From Deltaproteobacteria bacterium (lineage in GTDB: Bacteria > Desulfobacterota > Desulfobacteria > Desulfobacterales > UBA11574), in assembly GCA_019313025.1 (NCBI GenBank), contig JAFDCA010000170.1:1-10289 (forward strand): a DNA stretch of 10,289 bases. Direction: 5' to 3'. Position numbers and translations under genes: made by a program. This document shows positions 1 to 7,522 of this stretch, one piece after another; within the stretch, counting starts at the first letter, position 1; the number at the start of each line of letters is the position of its first letter. A model generated the notes under the pieces. The model saw nothing but the letters and a program-made list of their open reading frames with translations, did not search any database and had not been told where the DNA came from.

Positions 1-209
1 CCTTGCATTCTTTTGTATCTTGCAACAACATCACCAATGGTATAGTTTCTCACGTGCCCCATGTGGATATTTCCGGAAGGATAAGGAAACATCTCGAGCA
101 GATAATACTTTTCTTTGTTCGAATCCTCTTCGACCTTGAAAAGCTTTGCCTCTTCCCAGAAATTTTGCCATTTAGATTCTATTTTCCCGGGATCGTATCG
201 TTCATCCAT
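1..209 (-). CDS. leuS: Leucyl-tRNA synthetase, N-terminal part (partial, cut by window edge)
   Basis: This minus-strand gene begins at the ATG read from 209 down to 207 and runs off the left edge after 69 codons plus 2 nt. The translated start reads [15 protein letters not shown] and continues to an [10 protein letters not shown] segment followed by HMGH at residues 49-52. HMGH is the class I aminoacyl-tRNA synthetase HIGH signature that binds ATP, and FPYPSGxxHMGHxRNYTIGD is the characteristic LeuRS form of it. The enzyme attaches leucine to tRNA-Leu in the cytoplasm. An AGAGGT ribosome binding site lies on the minus strand at 227-222, 12 nt from the ATG. The gene is divergent from rng. The KMSKS motif, editing domain and anticodon-binding domain lie outside the window. 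Identification is confident despite the short fragment. Confidence 0.96.
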   Translation of the reverse strand, partial: MDERYDPGKIESKWQNFWEEAKLFKVEEDSNKEKYYLLEMFPYPSGNIHMGHVRNYTIGDVVARYKRMQ

Positions 210-599
210 TTTATGTTATTTACCTCTTTGTGTTGTTTACCTCGAAAAAATATTGTAATTCAAACAATTATATTTATAATATTCACATTTAATACCAGAA
301 TCTTGCACGAGTTGGATTCTAAAGATTCTCATCAATTTTCATGCGAGATTCAGGCAATATGTTCTCATCATCTCAATAGATTAATAGGTTTCATGCCACA
401 ACATGATGCAAATAGCAAGTCATAAGACCCGAATTTTGCAATGGCAAGAAATCGTTTGACTTGTACCTGACAATCCCATATTCATTTAGAAGAACAAGTG
501 CTTAAGATAAAAGGCTGTTTTTGCCCATAAGCAGTCTTATTCTTGATGAACCGGCGTTCTAATGCTAAATATTCTGAATCATCATTGGAAAAAAATTTT
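210..599. other. Divergent gene-free region between leuS and rng
   Basis: About 390 bases separate the two divergent starts. I see no convincing gene here: the open frames are short and lack ribosome binding sites or recognisable protein signatures. The left part (roughly 245-290) is very AT-rich. On the minus strand it contains a TATAAT hexamer at 272-267 that could serve leuS, but I see no good -35 box at the right distance. The right part holds a weak sigma70-like pair facing rng (listed separately). No terminator, tRNA or riboswitch was recognised. Confidence 0.5.
456..484 (+). promoter_or_regulatory. Candidate sigma70-type promoter for rng
   Basis: TTGACT at 456-461 (5/6 to the -35 consensus) is followed after 17 nt by TATTCA at 479-484, a weak -10 box. 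It would give a leader of roughly 110 nt before the preferred rng ATG at 600. Assigned by eye from spacing and consensus only; AT-rich DNA gives many such matches. Confidence 0.28.
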
Positions 600-2063
600 A
601 TGAGCAGTAAAATTCTTATCAATGCCATAGATCCTGAGGAATGCAGAATTGCGAAAGTCAAAGACTTGAAGCTTGAAGAATTCCATATTGAAAGTTCAGG
701 AAGAGAAAGTATCCATGGCAACATTTACAAGGCAATTATTTCTCGCATTGAACCAAGCCTCCAAGCCGTATTTGTAGATTTTGGGACTGATCGTCACGGT
801 TTTTTGCAAAAACATGAAATCCACAGCGATTATTTTCAAGACAATCTCTCTAAAGATAGATCCCTATTTAAAATGGTCAAGCGTGGCCAAGAACTCTTGG
901 TGCAGGTAACCAAAGATCCCTTCATGAAAAAGGGTGCCATGCTTACCACCTATATATCTCTACCCGGTCGATACTTGGTGCTTATGCCTGGAAGCGACAA
1001 CCGAGGAATCTCACGCAAAATAGAAGATGAAGACGAGCGTAAACGTTTAAAAAGTATCGTCGACAAGCTTAAGGTACCGGATGGATTCGGTATTATTGTC
1101 CGCACCGCAGGGATAAACAGTACGAAACCCCGCATGTCCAAAGATTTAAACTATCTTTTGCGTTTGTGGAAGAACATCAAAAAGAAAGTGACAAATGTAA
1201 AAGCGCCTGTATTGCTGTATAAAGAGCAAAATCTTGCGGTAAGATCCATACGCGACCACTTTACCCCTGACGTAACCGAGATCCTCATCGATGATGACGC
1301 CGTGTATCATGTTGTTAAAGACTTCGTTAAGATCATATCACCGAAACATAAAAAAATCGTCAAATACTACAAAGGGGACAAGCCCATATTCACCAAATAC
1401 CAACTTGAAGATCAGATCTCATCGATTTACGCGAGCCGTGTAAAACTTAAATCCGGCGGCACTCTGGTTATTGCACAGACTGAAGCACTTGTCTCCATCG
1501 ATGTTAATTCAGGTAAAGCAACCAGAAAAAAGTCCGTTGAACAAACCGCACTTCAAACCAATATTGAAGCGGCGGAGGAAATTGCACGCCAGTTGCGACT
1601 CAGAGACTTGGGCGGCCTTATTGTCATCGATTTTATCGACATGAAAGACCCCAAACACAAATCAGAAGTTGAAAGGATCGTTAAAAATTACGTAAAACTG
1701 GATAAGGCCAAAACAAATATAGGAAAAATTTCGAAATTTGGCTTAATGGAAATGTCGAGACAGCGAATTCGTCCCTCTATCGAGTCGAGCAGTTTCGAGC
1801 CCTGTAGCCATTGTAAGGGAAAAGGAATGATCCCCTCAACTGAAATGCTGGCTCTCGACTTTCTCCGACGACTTCGTCTTGAAACCATAAACACTGAGAT
1901 TTCAAGTGTCAAAGGAATTGTCCCGCACGGGGTTGCCGATTACCTTTTAAATAAAAAACGCAAAGAAATTCTGGATCTGGAACTTAGAAGAGGACTTTCC
2001 ATCTCCATTGAGGGGGATACAAAAATCATTCCCGGCATGAGCGAAATTAACTGTGAAAAATAG
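600..2063 (+). CDS. rng: Ribonuclease G (RNase E/G family endoribonuclease)
   Basis: This 487-residue protein matches the usual RNase G length (E. coli about 489). It lacks the long C-terminal scaffold of RNase E. The order of parts is an N-terminal S1-like RNA-binding region (about residues 38-125, with GNIYKAIISRI and AVFVDFG), a 5'-sensor/RNase H-like middle, then the DNase I-like catalytic part. VSIDVNSGKATR places one predicted Mg-binding aspartate at D301, and IVIDFIDM places the second at D344. PCSHC (C402, C405) is the Zn-link that joins subunits. In the family the enzyme cuts single-stranded AU-rich RNA, matures rRNA ends and starts mRNA decay in the cytoplasm. The frame is open back to a TTG at 543 and an ATG at 546. 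I chose ATG 600 because MSSKILINA aligns with the family N-terminus and the extra 19 residues have no family counterpart. The ribosome binding site is weak (GGAA at 587-590). It is probably transcribed alone. Confidence 0.95.
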   Translation: MSSKILINAIDPEECRIAKVKDLKLEEFHIESSGRESIHGNIYKAIISRIEPSLQAVFVDFGTDRHGFLQKHEIHSDYFQDNLSKDRSLFKMVKRGQELLVQVTKDPFMKKGAMLTTYISLPGRYLVLMPGSDNRGISRKIEDEDERKRLKSIVDKLKVPDGFGIIVRTAGINSTKPRMSKDLNYLLRLWKNIKKKVTNVKAPVLLYKEQNLAVRSIRDHFTPDVTEILIDDDAVYHVVKDFVKIISPKHKKIVKYYKGDKPIFTKYQLEDQISSIYASRVKLKSGGTLVIAQTEALVSIDVNSGKATRKKSVEQTALQTNIEAAEEIARQLRLRDLGGLIVIDFIDMKDPKHKSEVERIVKNYVKLDKAKTNIGKISKFGLMEMSRQRIRPSIESSSFEPCSHCKGKGMIPSTEMLALDFLRRLRLETINTEISSVKGIVPHGVADYLLNKKRKEILDLELRRGLSISIEGDTKIIPGMSEINCEK

Positions 2064-2130
2064 AACCGCTCGATGCCCTGAATAAACGAACATCAATAAA
2101 ACACAAAATATCTATCATTATTTTCTAACT

Positions 2131-2159
2131 TTGTTTACGACCGATTAGGGTTATACAAT
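2131..2159 (+). promoter_or_regulatory. Candidate promoter before the LysM-like gene
   Basis: TTGTTT at 2131-2136 (3/6 to -35) is followed after 17 nt by TACAAT at 2154-2159 (5/6 to -10). It lies in the 124-nt gap after rng and about 28 nt before the next ATG. The gap contains no obvious rho-independent terminator, so read-through from rng is also possible. Confidence 0.3.
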
Positions 2160-2187
2160 CCATTATCATGTATCCAAAGGAAAAGTT

Positions 2188-2949
2188 ATGCCAAAAAAAC
2201 CTGTAAAAACGTCGAATAGAGTTATCGGGGTTGTTATCATTGCTGTGGTGCTTATCGGAGCATTTGCGGTCATTAGATTTTTAATGAAACAAAAATCGAT
2301 ACCCGAAACAACGAAAGGAACCGATAAAATTCAAATCCCTTCAAATGCGGAATCAATTATTGATTTCAACAAAATTGAAGAAGATAAAGAACTCAAAGCG
2401 CTCATGCAACAGCGAAAAGCACAATATGGAGTTAATAAAGGGGTTGATATTATTGCACAATCCAATGAATCAATCAAAGTCGGCGATTCAACAGTTTCTA
2501 TGCAGGAAATTCTGGAAAAGATTCGTCTTAAAAGTGGTGATATCGTGGAAAAAGATCTCCAATCAAAGGATGCGACCACAACAGAAAAAATAGAATCATT
2601 CGGGATTCACGTGGTCCAGCCTGGAGAAAATATCTGGAACATCCATTTTACCTTTCTTAAAGATTATTTCGATCACAAAGGGGTCCAGCTGTCACCCCGT
2701 TCGGATGAACCCCTTTCAGGAGGAAGCATTTCGGGTGTCGGTAAGATTCTCAAATTCTCGGAACATACGGTGAACATCTATAATATAAGAGAACGTAAAC
2801 TCGATGTTAATTTAAACCTTATCTTTCCCTTGACCAAAGTGGTCGTCTATAATATGGATCAAATTTTTGCATTTCTGGATCTCATTGACTATCAAAATGT
2901 CAACCGAATTCAATTTGACGGAGAGACGCTTTGGATGCCGGCGCATTAA
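2188..2949 (+). CDS. Membrane-anchored protein with divergent LysM-like segment, function unknown
   Basis: I do not recognise this 253-residue protein by name. It has a short basic N-terminus (MPKKPVKTSNR), one hydrophobic helix at about residues 11-33, and then a polar, charged stretch. That layout suggests a single-pass inner-membrane anchor with the rest in the periplasm. Residues 139-157 (GIHVVQPGENIWNIHFTFL) resemble the first half of a LysM motif (xHxVxPGDxxWxI). The region after it does not follow the usual compact LysM ending, although GETLWMPA near the C-terminus recalls the LysM closing strand. LysM domains bind peptidoglycan-type glycans, but binding is only a guess here. Residues 52-135 are Lys/Glu-rich with no motif I can name. 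The start is supported by AAAGGA at 2176-2181, 6 nt before the ATG. It sits between rng and yajC with gaps of about 120 nt on each side, so a cell-envelope role is plausible but unproven. Confidence 0.8.
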   Translation: MPKKPVKTSNRVIGVVIIAVVLIGAFAVIRFLMKQKSIPETTKGTDKIQIPSNAESIIDFNKIEEDKELKALMQQRKAQYGVNKGVDIIAQSNESIKVGDSTVSMQEILEKIRLKSGDIVEKDLQSKDATTTEKIESFGIHVVQPGENIWNIHFTFLKDYFDHKGVQLSPRSDEPLSGGSISGVGKILKFSEHTVNIYNIRERKLDVNLNLIFPLTKVVVYNMDQIFAFLDLIDYQNVNRIQFDGETLWMPAH

Positions 2950-2957
2950 AGAACTAT

Positions 2958-2986
2958 TTGACCTGAGTGATAAATTACAGTATATC
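2958..2986 (+). promoter_or_regulatory. Candidate sigma70-type promoter for yajC
   Basis: TTGACC at 2958-2963 (5/6) and TATATC at 2981-2986 (4/6) are separated by exactly 17 nt. Initiation near 2993 would give a leader of about 75 nt before yajC. The pair starts 9 nt after the stop codon of the LysM-like gene. The same TTGACC box with 17-nt spacing recurs before secD. Confidence 0.45.
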
Positions 2987-3052
2987 AGCGCTACTTTCGT
3001 CATTTATTAGGGTGGCAGATAAACTTTTTAACACATAATTTTAATAACGATT

Positions 3053-3060
3053 AAGGAGGT
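3053..3060 (+). promoter_or_regulatory. Strong Shine-Dalgarno that fixes the TTG start of yajC
   Basis: AAGGAGGT is a full match to the anti-Shine-Dalgarno sequence and stands 6 nt before the TTG at 3067. This is the best ribosome binding site in the window. It decides the start in favour of TTG 3067 over the in-frame ATG at 3088, which has no such site. Confidence 0.85.
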
Positions 3061-3066
3061 TTTGTC

Positions 3067-3423
3067 TTGATAAATATTGCTTATGCAATGGGCCAAGGCG
3101 GCGCTGGAGCGGGACAAGGAGCAGGCGGATTTACATCTCTTATCCCAATTATCCTCATGTTCGTCATATTCTATTTTTTGCTGATTCGCCCCCAGCAAAA
3201 GAAGGCCAAGGAACATCGTGAAATGATCAGTCATCTCAGAAAAGGCGACCGTATCGTCACCAGTGGCGGATTGCATGGTCGAATAACAGGCGTCAGTGAC
3301 TCAACATTGACGGTGGAAATTGCAGACAAAGTCCGTGTGAAGATTGCCCGTGGAAATATTTCCCAGGTGGTACAGTCCTCATTACCGCCTCAGGATGATA
3401 AAAAAAGTAAGACAAATTCGTAG
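3067..3423 (+). CDS. yajC: Preprotein translocase subunit YajC
   Basis: This 118-residue protein has the standard YajC plan. A short N-terminus ends in a Gly/Ala/Gln-rich stretch (about residues 9-21). One transmembrane helix follows (about 23-40, IPIILMFVIFYFLLI). The signature RPQQKKAKEH (41-50) comes next, then a small cytoplasmic domain with LRKGDRIVTSGGLHGRITGV (57-76). The C-terminus is Lys-rich. YajC is an inner-membrane protein that joins SecD and SecF beside SecYEG and assists preprotein export; it is usually not essential. Translation starts at TTG behind a perfect Shine-Dalgarno. Its place directly before secD and secF is the common bacterial order. The 199-nt gap to secD is unusually wide and holds a promoter candidate, so the two need not be co-transcribed. 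Confidence 0.95.
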   Translation: MINIAYAMGQGGAGAGQGAGGFTSLIPIILMFVIFYFLLIRPQQKKAKEHREMISHLRKGDRIVTSGGLHGRITGVSDSTLTVEIADKVRVKIARGNISQVVQSSLPPQDDKKSKTNS

Positions 3424-3474
3424 TCATCAAAAAATTCCTTATTGCCCTCTCGAAAGTGTCGCATTTCAGGATAT

Positions 3475-3503
3475 TTGACCATAAATATGAATTATCTTAT
3501 ATT
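3475..3503 (+). promoter_or_regulatory. Candidate sigma70-type promoter for secD-secF-dprA
   Basis: TTGACC at 3475-3480 (5/6) and TATATT at 3498-3503 (5/6) are 17 nt apart, one of the two best promoter matches in the window. Initiation near 3510 would leave a leader of about 113 nt before the secD TTG at 3623. I saw no clear stem-loop followed by a T run between yajC and this site. Confidence 0.5.
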
Positions 3504-3622
3504 AATTTTTTCAAACGTTCGTAATGTATATGTTTAAATGATGACCTTTTATCGCCCTGTCATTATTTGAAGCGCCAAATTAGCGTCAAAACAACTTATT
3601 TTGCATTGAAAGGAATCGATCA

Positions 3623-5200
3623 TTGGGTAATTTTTCTTGGCGGGTTCTGGCTGTTTTTGGAGTTATGATTGCAGCGATTGTTTATGTTCTTCCCACGATA
3701 AGACCAACCTTTTGGCCGCATAAGAAAATAAATCTTGGCCTTGATCTTCAGGGGGGTATGCATCTGGCCCTTGAAGTCGACACCGATAAGGCCGTGGAAG
3801 GCACCATTGAACGCATAATCCAGGAAATCCGGAGCTTTTCAAAAAAAGAACATATTCGATATGACACGCTGAATCTCATGGAAGGAAACCGAATTTTGAT
3901 CAAACTGAAAGGACAAAAATATATTGATGGGTTCGAAAAAATTCTCAACAAAGAGTTTGAAAATTTGAGCATCCTTTCAAGATCAATAGATGGCGACGTC
4001 CTCACCATGCAGATGGCGCTTCCTGACAGAGAGACCGATCAAATCAAAAAATTTGCTACGGATCAGGCTCTTGAAACCATCAGAAACCGAATCGACCAGT
4101 TTGGCGTCAGTGAACCCGATATCCGTCGGCAGGGCGAGAAACGAATCCTCGTTCAACTCCCCGGAATAAAAGATACCAAAAGAGCCAAAGATTTAATCGG
4201 TAAAACAGCACTTTTGGAATTCAAACTTGTGGATGAAACCCATGACCTTGATGACGCTCTTAAAGGAAATGTTCCCCCCGGAAGCGAGGTGCTCTTTGGA
4301 GTTAAGGAAGACCCCGCTACCAAGCGTATTTATAAAACCCCCTATCTTTTAAAGAAAAGGACTCTTTTGACCGGCGCTAATCTTACCGATGCAAAGGTCC
4401 AAATTGACTCTCAATTCAACGAACCTTATGTTTCAATTGATTTTGACAAAAAAGGCGGCAGGGATTTTGCAAGAATCACCGAAGAAAATGTAAAAAAACG
4501 TCTGGCCATCGTATTGGACAACAAGGTTTATTCAGCCCCGGTTATCCAGGAAAAGATCTCCGGAGGAAAGGCCCGTATTACCGGACACTTTACCACTGAA
4601 GAAGCGCGCGATCTCGCCATTGCACTCCGTGCAGGCGCTCTACCGGCACCGGTTAAAATTCTTGAAGAAAGAACCGTAGGACCTTCGTTGGGAACCGATT
4701 CCATCAGGAAGGGCCTTATATCCATGTGTGTCGGCGGCATCCTTGTCATTGTATTCATGATCGTATACTATAGGGGTTCAGGACTCATTGCCGATTTTGC
4801 GCTGGTTCTCAATATTCTTCTGATTGCTGGCGGCCTTGCCGGTTTTCAAGCAACCCTGACACTCCCGGGCATTGCAGGAATCATCCTCACCATCGGTATG
4901 GCTGTGGATGCCAATGTTCTTATATTTGAACGGATCAGGGAAGAGCTGAATATCGGCAAGACACCGCGAGCAGCAGTGGATGCCGGCTATGACAGGGCCA
5001 CTCTCACCATCCTTGATGCCAATGTCACGACACTGATCGCAGCACTTGTCCTCTTTCAGTTCGGCACCGGCCCTGTGAAAGGATTTGCCGTTACACTCAG
5101 CCTTGGCGTCATTGCAAGTCTGTTTACAGCCCTGATTCTTACCCGGATGGTATTTGACTATTACTTAGCAAAACGAAAAATCAAACATCTAAGCATTTAG
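3623..5200 (+). CDS. secD: Protein translocase subunit SecD
   Basis: This 525-residue protein is a short-type SecD (E. coli is about 615). A first transmembrane helix (about residues 8-25) is followed by the SecD signature LGLDLQGGMHL (38-48). The large periplasmic region contains RNRIDQFGVSEPDIRRQG (154-171) and the P1 head/base. Five more helices lie at roughly 363-383, 388-406, 413-433, 461-480 and 485-508. GMAVDANVLIFERIREEL (425-442) is the conserved fourth-helix motif; D429 corresponds to the aspartate implicated in proton flow. With SecF it forms the proton-driven RND-type pump that helps complete export after SecA. The start is TTG, with AAAGGA at 3609-3614 and 8 nt spacing. The secF ATG follows 13 nt after the stop, so the two are surely one operon. 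No frame damage is seen. Confidence 0.97.
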   Translation: MGNFSWRVLAVFGVMIAAIVYVLPTIRPTFWPHKKINLGLDLQGGMHLALEVDTDKAVEGTIERIIQEIRSFSKKEHIRYDTLNLMEGNRILIKLKGQKYIDGFEKILNKEFENLSILSRSIDGDVLTMQMALPDRETDQIKKFATDQALETIRNRIDQFGVSEPDIRRQGEKRILVQLPGIKDTKRAKDLIGKTALLEFKLVDETHDLDDALKGNVPPGSEVLFGVKEDPATKRIYKTPYLLKKRTLLTGANLTDAKVQIDSQFNEPYVSIDFDKKGGRDFARITEENVKKRLAIVLDNKVYSAPVIQEKISGGKARITGHFTTEEARDLAIALRAGALPAPVKILEERTVGPSLGTDSIRKGLISMCVGGILVIVFMIVYYRGSGLIADFALVLNILLIAGGLAGFQATLTLPGIAGIILTIGMAVDANVLIFERIREELNIGKTPRAAVDAGYDRATLTILDANVTTLIAALVLFQFGTGPVKGFAVTLSLGVIASLFTALILTRMVFDYYLAKRKIKHLSI

Positions 5201-5213
5201 ATAGGGGTTATTT

Positions 5214-6251
5214 ATGCAGTTTGTAAAACCTGATATTAATATCAATTTTGTTGGCAAACGTAAAATCGCTTACTTTGTTTCTCTGGCAATGATTCTGATC
5301 AGCATCGCCTCTATAGTAATCCATGGAGGGCCTAAATACGGTATCGATTTTGCCGGTGGAACCCTGATACAGGTTAAATTTAACGAACCTGTAAACTTGA
5401 AAAATATCAAATCCGGTCTTGCCGCCATTGGTCTCGAGAAATCTTCGGTGCAGGGGTTTGGAGAGAAAACTGAAAACGAGTATCTCATCCGTACCGACAG
5501 ATCTGTCGAGACATCAGGAGGATTTTCTTTAGAGGTGCAACAGGCTCTTGAATCCTCAACGGGAAAAAGTGTAACCGTTCGCCGTGTTGAGATGGTCGGC
5601 CCCCAAGTGGGGAAAGATTTGCGGGAAAAAGCCTTGTTTGCCATGTTTTACGCACTGCTTTTCATTGCCATATATATATCCGGCCGGTTTGAGCTTAAAT
5701 GGCTGTTAAGCGGCGTCATCGCCGGAATTCTCATGGGGGCGGTTTATATTCTTTCGATTTTTAATGTCAGTGTTCCTTATCTCATCGCCGCGGCATTGCT
5801 TGTAAGCCTTGCACTGTTCTGGTTTCTCGGTTTGAGATACGCCATGGGCGCCACTGTGGCGCTTATCCATGACGTTACCATTACTGTCGGCATATTCTCC
5901 ATATTCAACAAGGAGTTCACACTACCTATTATCGCCGCTCTTCTTACGATCATCGGATATTCACTCAACGACACCATTATTGTTTTTGACAGAATTAGAG
6001 AAAATTTAAAAAAATATCACAATAATCCTTTGGAAATCATAATTAATAGAAGCGTAAATGAGACCCTGAGCCGAACGCTGTTGACCTCTGGGACCACCCT
6101 TGTTGTGGTTCTTGCCCTGTTTGTTTTAGGAGGTGGAATCATTCATGACTTCGCATTCGCATTGCTTGTGGGCATCGTCGTCGGGACCTACTCCTCAATT
6201 TACGTTGCAAGCCCCATACTTCTTGCCTGGCAGGTTCGTGGAAAAAAATAA
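5214..6251 (+). CDS. secF: Protein translocase subunit SecF, with apparent extra membrane hairpin
   Basis: This 345-residue SecF has a first helix at about 18-36 and the family signature YGIDFAGGTLIQVKF (42-56). The periplasmic P4 domain ends in VEMVGPQVGKDLREKA (125-140), and the second helix is at about 138-156. The expected RFE loop (158-160) should run straight into an alanine/glycine-rich third helix ending in ALIHDV. Here about 45 residues (163-208) come first, with two extra hydrophobic stretches (about 163-183 and 187-206). LRYAMGATVALIHDV (207-221) then resumes the normal sequence. YSLNDTIIVFDRIREN (249-264) is the conserved D/E-DTIVVFDR motif. The total is probably eight helices instead of six, with topology preserved. 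It pairs with SecD in the proton-driven export complex. The stop is followed after 3 nt by dprA. Confidence 0.96.
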   Translation: MQFVKPDININFVGKRKIAYFVSLAMILISIASIVIHGGPKYGIDFAGGTLIQVKFNEPVNLKNIKSGLAAIGLEKSSVQGFGEKTENEYLIRTDRSVETSGGFSLEVQQALESSTGKSVTVRRVEMVGPQVGKDLREKALFAMFYALLFIAIYISGRFELKWLLSGVIAGILMGAVYILSIFNVSVPYLIAAALLVSLALFWFLGLRYAMGATVALIHDVTITVGIFSIFNKEFTLPIIAALLTIIGYSLNDTIIVFDRIRENLKKYHNNPLEIIINRSVNETLSRTLLTSGTTLVVVLALFVLGGGIIHDFAFALLVGIVVGTYSSIYVASPILLAWQVRGKK

Positions 6252-6254
6252 GAA

Positions 6255-7367
6255 GTGGATAATATTCTACCATGGTTTGTCCTGAAAAGTGTGCCCGGTA
6301 TAGGGGATCTCCTTTTCAAGCGCCTTATCGACCGTTTTCATTCTCCGGAGTTTGTTTTTGGGGCAACCCAGGAAGATCTTGTCGAGGTTGAAGGTATAAC
6401 CCCTCGTCTTGTCGCCGCTATAAAACAGCGCAAAATTCGTGATTCGGTGAAAAAGGATCTCGATCTCGTTATGCAAAAAAACTATAACATTGTTACCATG
6501 ACAGATACCGAGTATCCCCCCCTCTTGCTTCAGATACCTGATCCGCCGCCCTTTCTGTATGTTTTGGGTCGTCTTAACGGCTCCATCAGAAACATAGCGG
6601 TTGTCGGTTCCAGAAATGCAACCCGTTATGGTGTCTCCACCACCCGGCGACTTTGTCACGACTTGGTCAAGCTTGAAATGACAATTGTCAGCGGCATGGC
6701 CGTGGGTATTGATTCGGCTGCTCACGAAGGGGCGCTCATGGGTAACGGAACGACCATTGCGGTTCTTGGAAGCGGTCTTGAAAGGGTTTACCCCGAACAA
6801 AACCGAAAACTTTTTCATCAAATTGCCGAAAACGGTGCGGTTATTTCGGAATTTCCCCTGAAAACAGAGCCCGATGCTCACAATTTTCCGAGGCGCAACA
6901 GGATCATCAGCGGTATTTCGCTGGGAACGGTGGTGGTTGAGGCAACAAAACGAAGCGGATCGCTGATAACAGCACGTTTGGCGGCGGAACAGAACCGGGA
7001 TGTATTTGCAGTTCCCGGAAGTATCCAGTCCTTTAAAAGTACCGGAACTCACACACTGATTAAGCAAGGCGCCAAACTCGTTGAACATGCTCAGGATATT
7101 ATGGAAGAACTTTCACATATGATAAAAACTCCTGTTGGAAATGACAAAACCGCCGATAATACAATAAAGAGAATATCACGATTATCACCCGATGAAAGGC
7201 TTGTGTTTGAATCTCTTGAACCGTATCCTGTTCACATTGACGACATTGCAAGAAAGATTTCCATTGAACCCGGCAAACTTTCGAGCATTCTGTTGCAGCT
7301 TGAACTTAAAGGTTTCGCACAGCAATCTCCGGGGAAATTTTTTTCAACATTAGAAGAGAGTGAGTAA
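6255..7367 (+). CDS. dprA: DNA-processing protein DprA/Smf
   Basis: This 370-residue protein shows the standard DprA order. An N-terminal helix-hairpin-helix region includes LKSVPGIGDLLFKRL (10-24) and VEGITPRLVAAI (45-56). The Rossmann-like core follows: VVGSRNATRYG (116-126), VSGMAVGIDSAAHEGAL (145-161), VLGSGLERVYPEQN (170-183), ISEFPL (197-202), FPRRNRIISGIS (211-222) and RSGSLITARLAAEQNRDVFAVPG (233-255). A C-terminal winged-helix-like domain spans about 307-366. DprA binds incoming single-stranded DNA and loads RecA in transformation; it is widespread in species not known to be competent. The GTG start at 6255 lies 3 nt after the secF stop, has only a weak upstream GGA, and so probably relies on translational coupling. 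It is expected to be co-transcribed with secDF. The arginine and glycine motifs are intact. Confidence 0.96.
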   Translation: MDNILPWFVLKSVPGIGDLLFKRLIDRFHSPEFVFGATQEDLVEVEGITPRLVAAIKQRKIRDSVKKDLDLVMQKNYNIVTMTDTEYPPLLLQIPDPPPFLYVLGRLNGSIRNIAVVGSRNATRYGVSTTRRLCHDLVKLEMTIVSGMAVGIDSAAHEGALMGNGTTIAVLGSGLERVYPEQNRKLFHQIAENGAVISEFPLKTEPDAHNFPRRNRIISGISLGTVVVEATKRSGSLITARLAAEQNRDVFAVPGSIQSFKSTGTHTLIKQGAKLVEHAQDIMEELSHMIKTPVGNDKTADNTIKRISRLSPDERLVFESLEPYPVHIDDIARKISIEPGKLSSILLQLELKGFAQQSPGKFFSTLEESE

Positions 7368-7474
7368 AAATGTATAACGAAAATAAACATGCTTAGGGGA
7401 GGTGCTCCCCCGTGTAACGATATTGGCGGAGTGGCTTCGTCATTTCAATGGCTTAGCAGTGGGGAAGACCGCGG

Positions 7475-7497
7475 CTCCCGCATGCTTTTTGCGGGAG
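7475..7497. repeat. Perfect hairpin in the centre of the palindromic element
   Basis: CTCCCGCA (7475-7482) and TGCGGGAG (7490-7497) form an 8-bp perfect stem around a 7-nt loop, TGCTTTT. GCG (7471-7473) and CGC (7500-7502) could extend it past a small internal bulge. The T run lies in the loop, not after the stem, so this is not a typical intrinsic terminator on the + strand. Confidence 0.6.
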
Positions 7498-7506
7498 AAC
7501 GCAGAG

Positions 7507-7522
7507 GGGGCAGGAATGCCCC
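7507..7522. repeat. Short hairpin closed by a GGAA (GNRA-type) tetraloop
   Basis: GGGGCA (7507-7512) and TGCCCC (7517-7522) form a perfect 6-bp stem closed by GGAA, which fits the GNRA tetraloop class. It stands beside the central hairpin inside the larger palindrome. In RNA this would be a very stable fold. Whether the region is transcribed as a stable RNA cannot be told from sequence alone. Confidence 0.5.

Noticed and set aside
3..425. A 140-codon + strand open frame across the leuS start
   Set aside because: Its first half is antisense to the unmistakable LeuRS N-terminus, and the rest runs through AT-rich intergenic DNA with no ribosome binding site at its start.
543..599. Upstream extension of rng to TTG 543 or ATG 546
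   Set aside because: The 19 extra residues have no counterpart in the RNase E/G family, there is no ribosome binding site before 543/546, and ATG 600 gives the standard N-terminus and length.
6267..7088. A 273-codon minus-strand open frame opposite dprA
   Set aside because: It lies wholly inside dprA, has low-plausibility composition and no family signature, while dprA carries all its conserved motifs. It is a shadow frame.
7475..7497. Intrinsic terminator of the secDF-dprA unit
   Set aside because: The stem is strong but the T run is in the loop, and no T tract follows the 3' arm on the + strand. It may still impede transcription, but it does not fit a rho-independent terminator.
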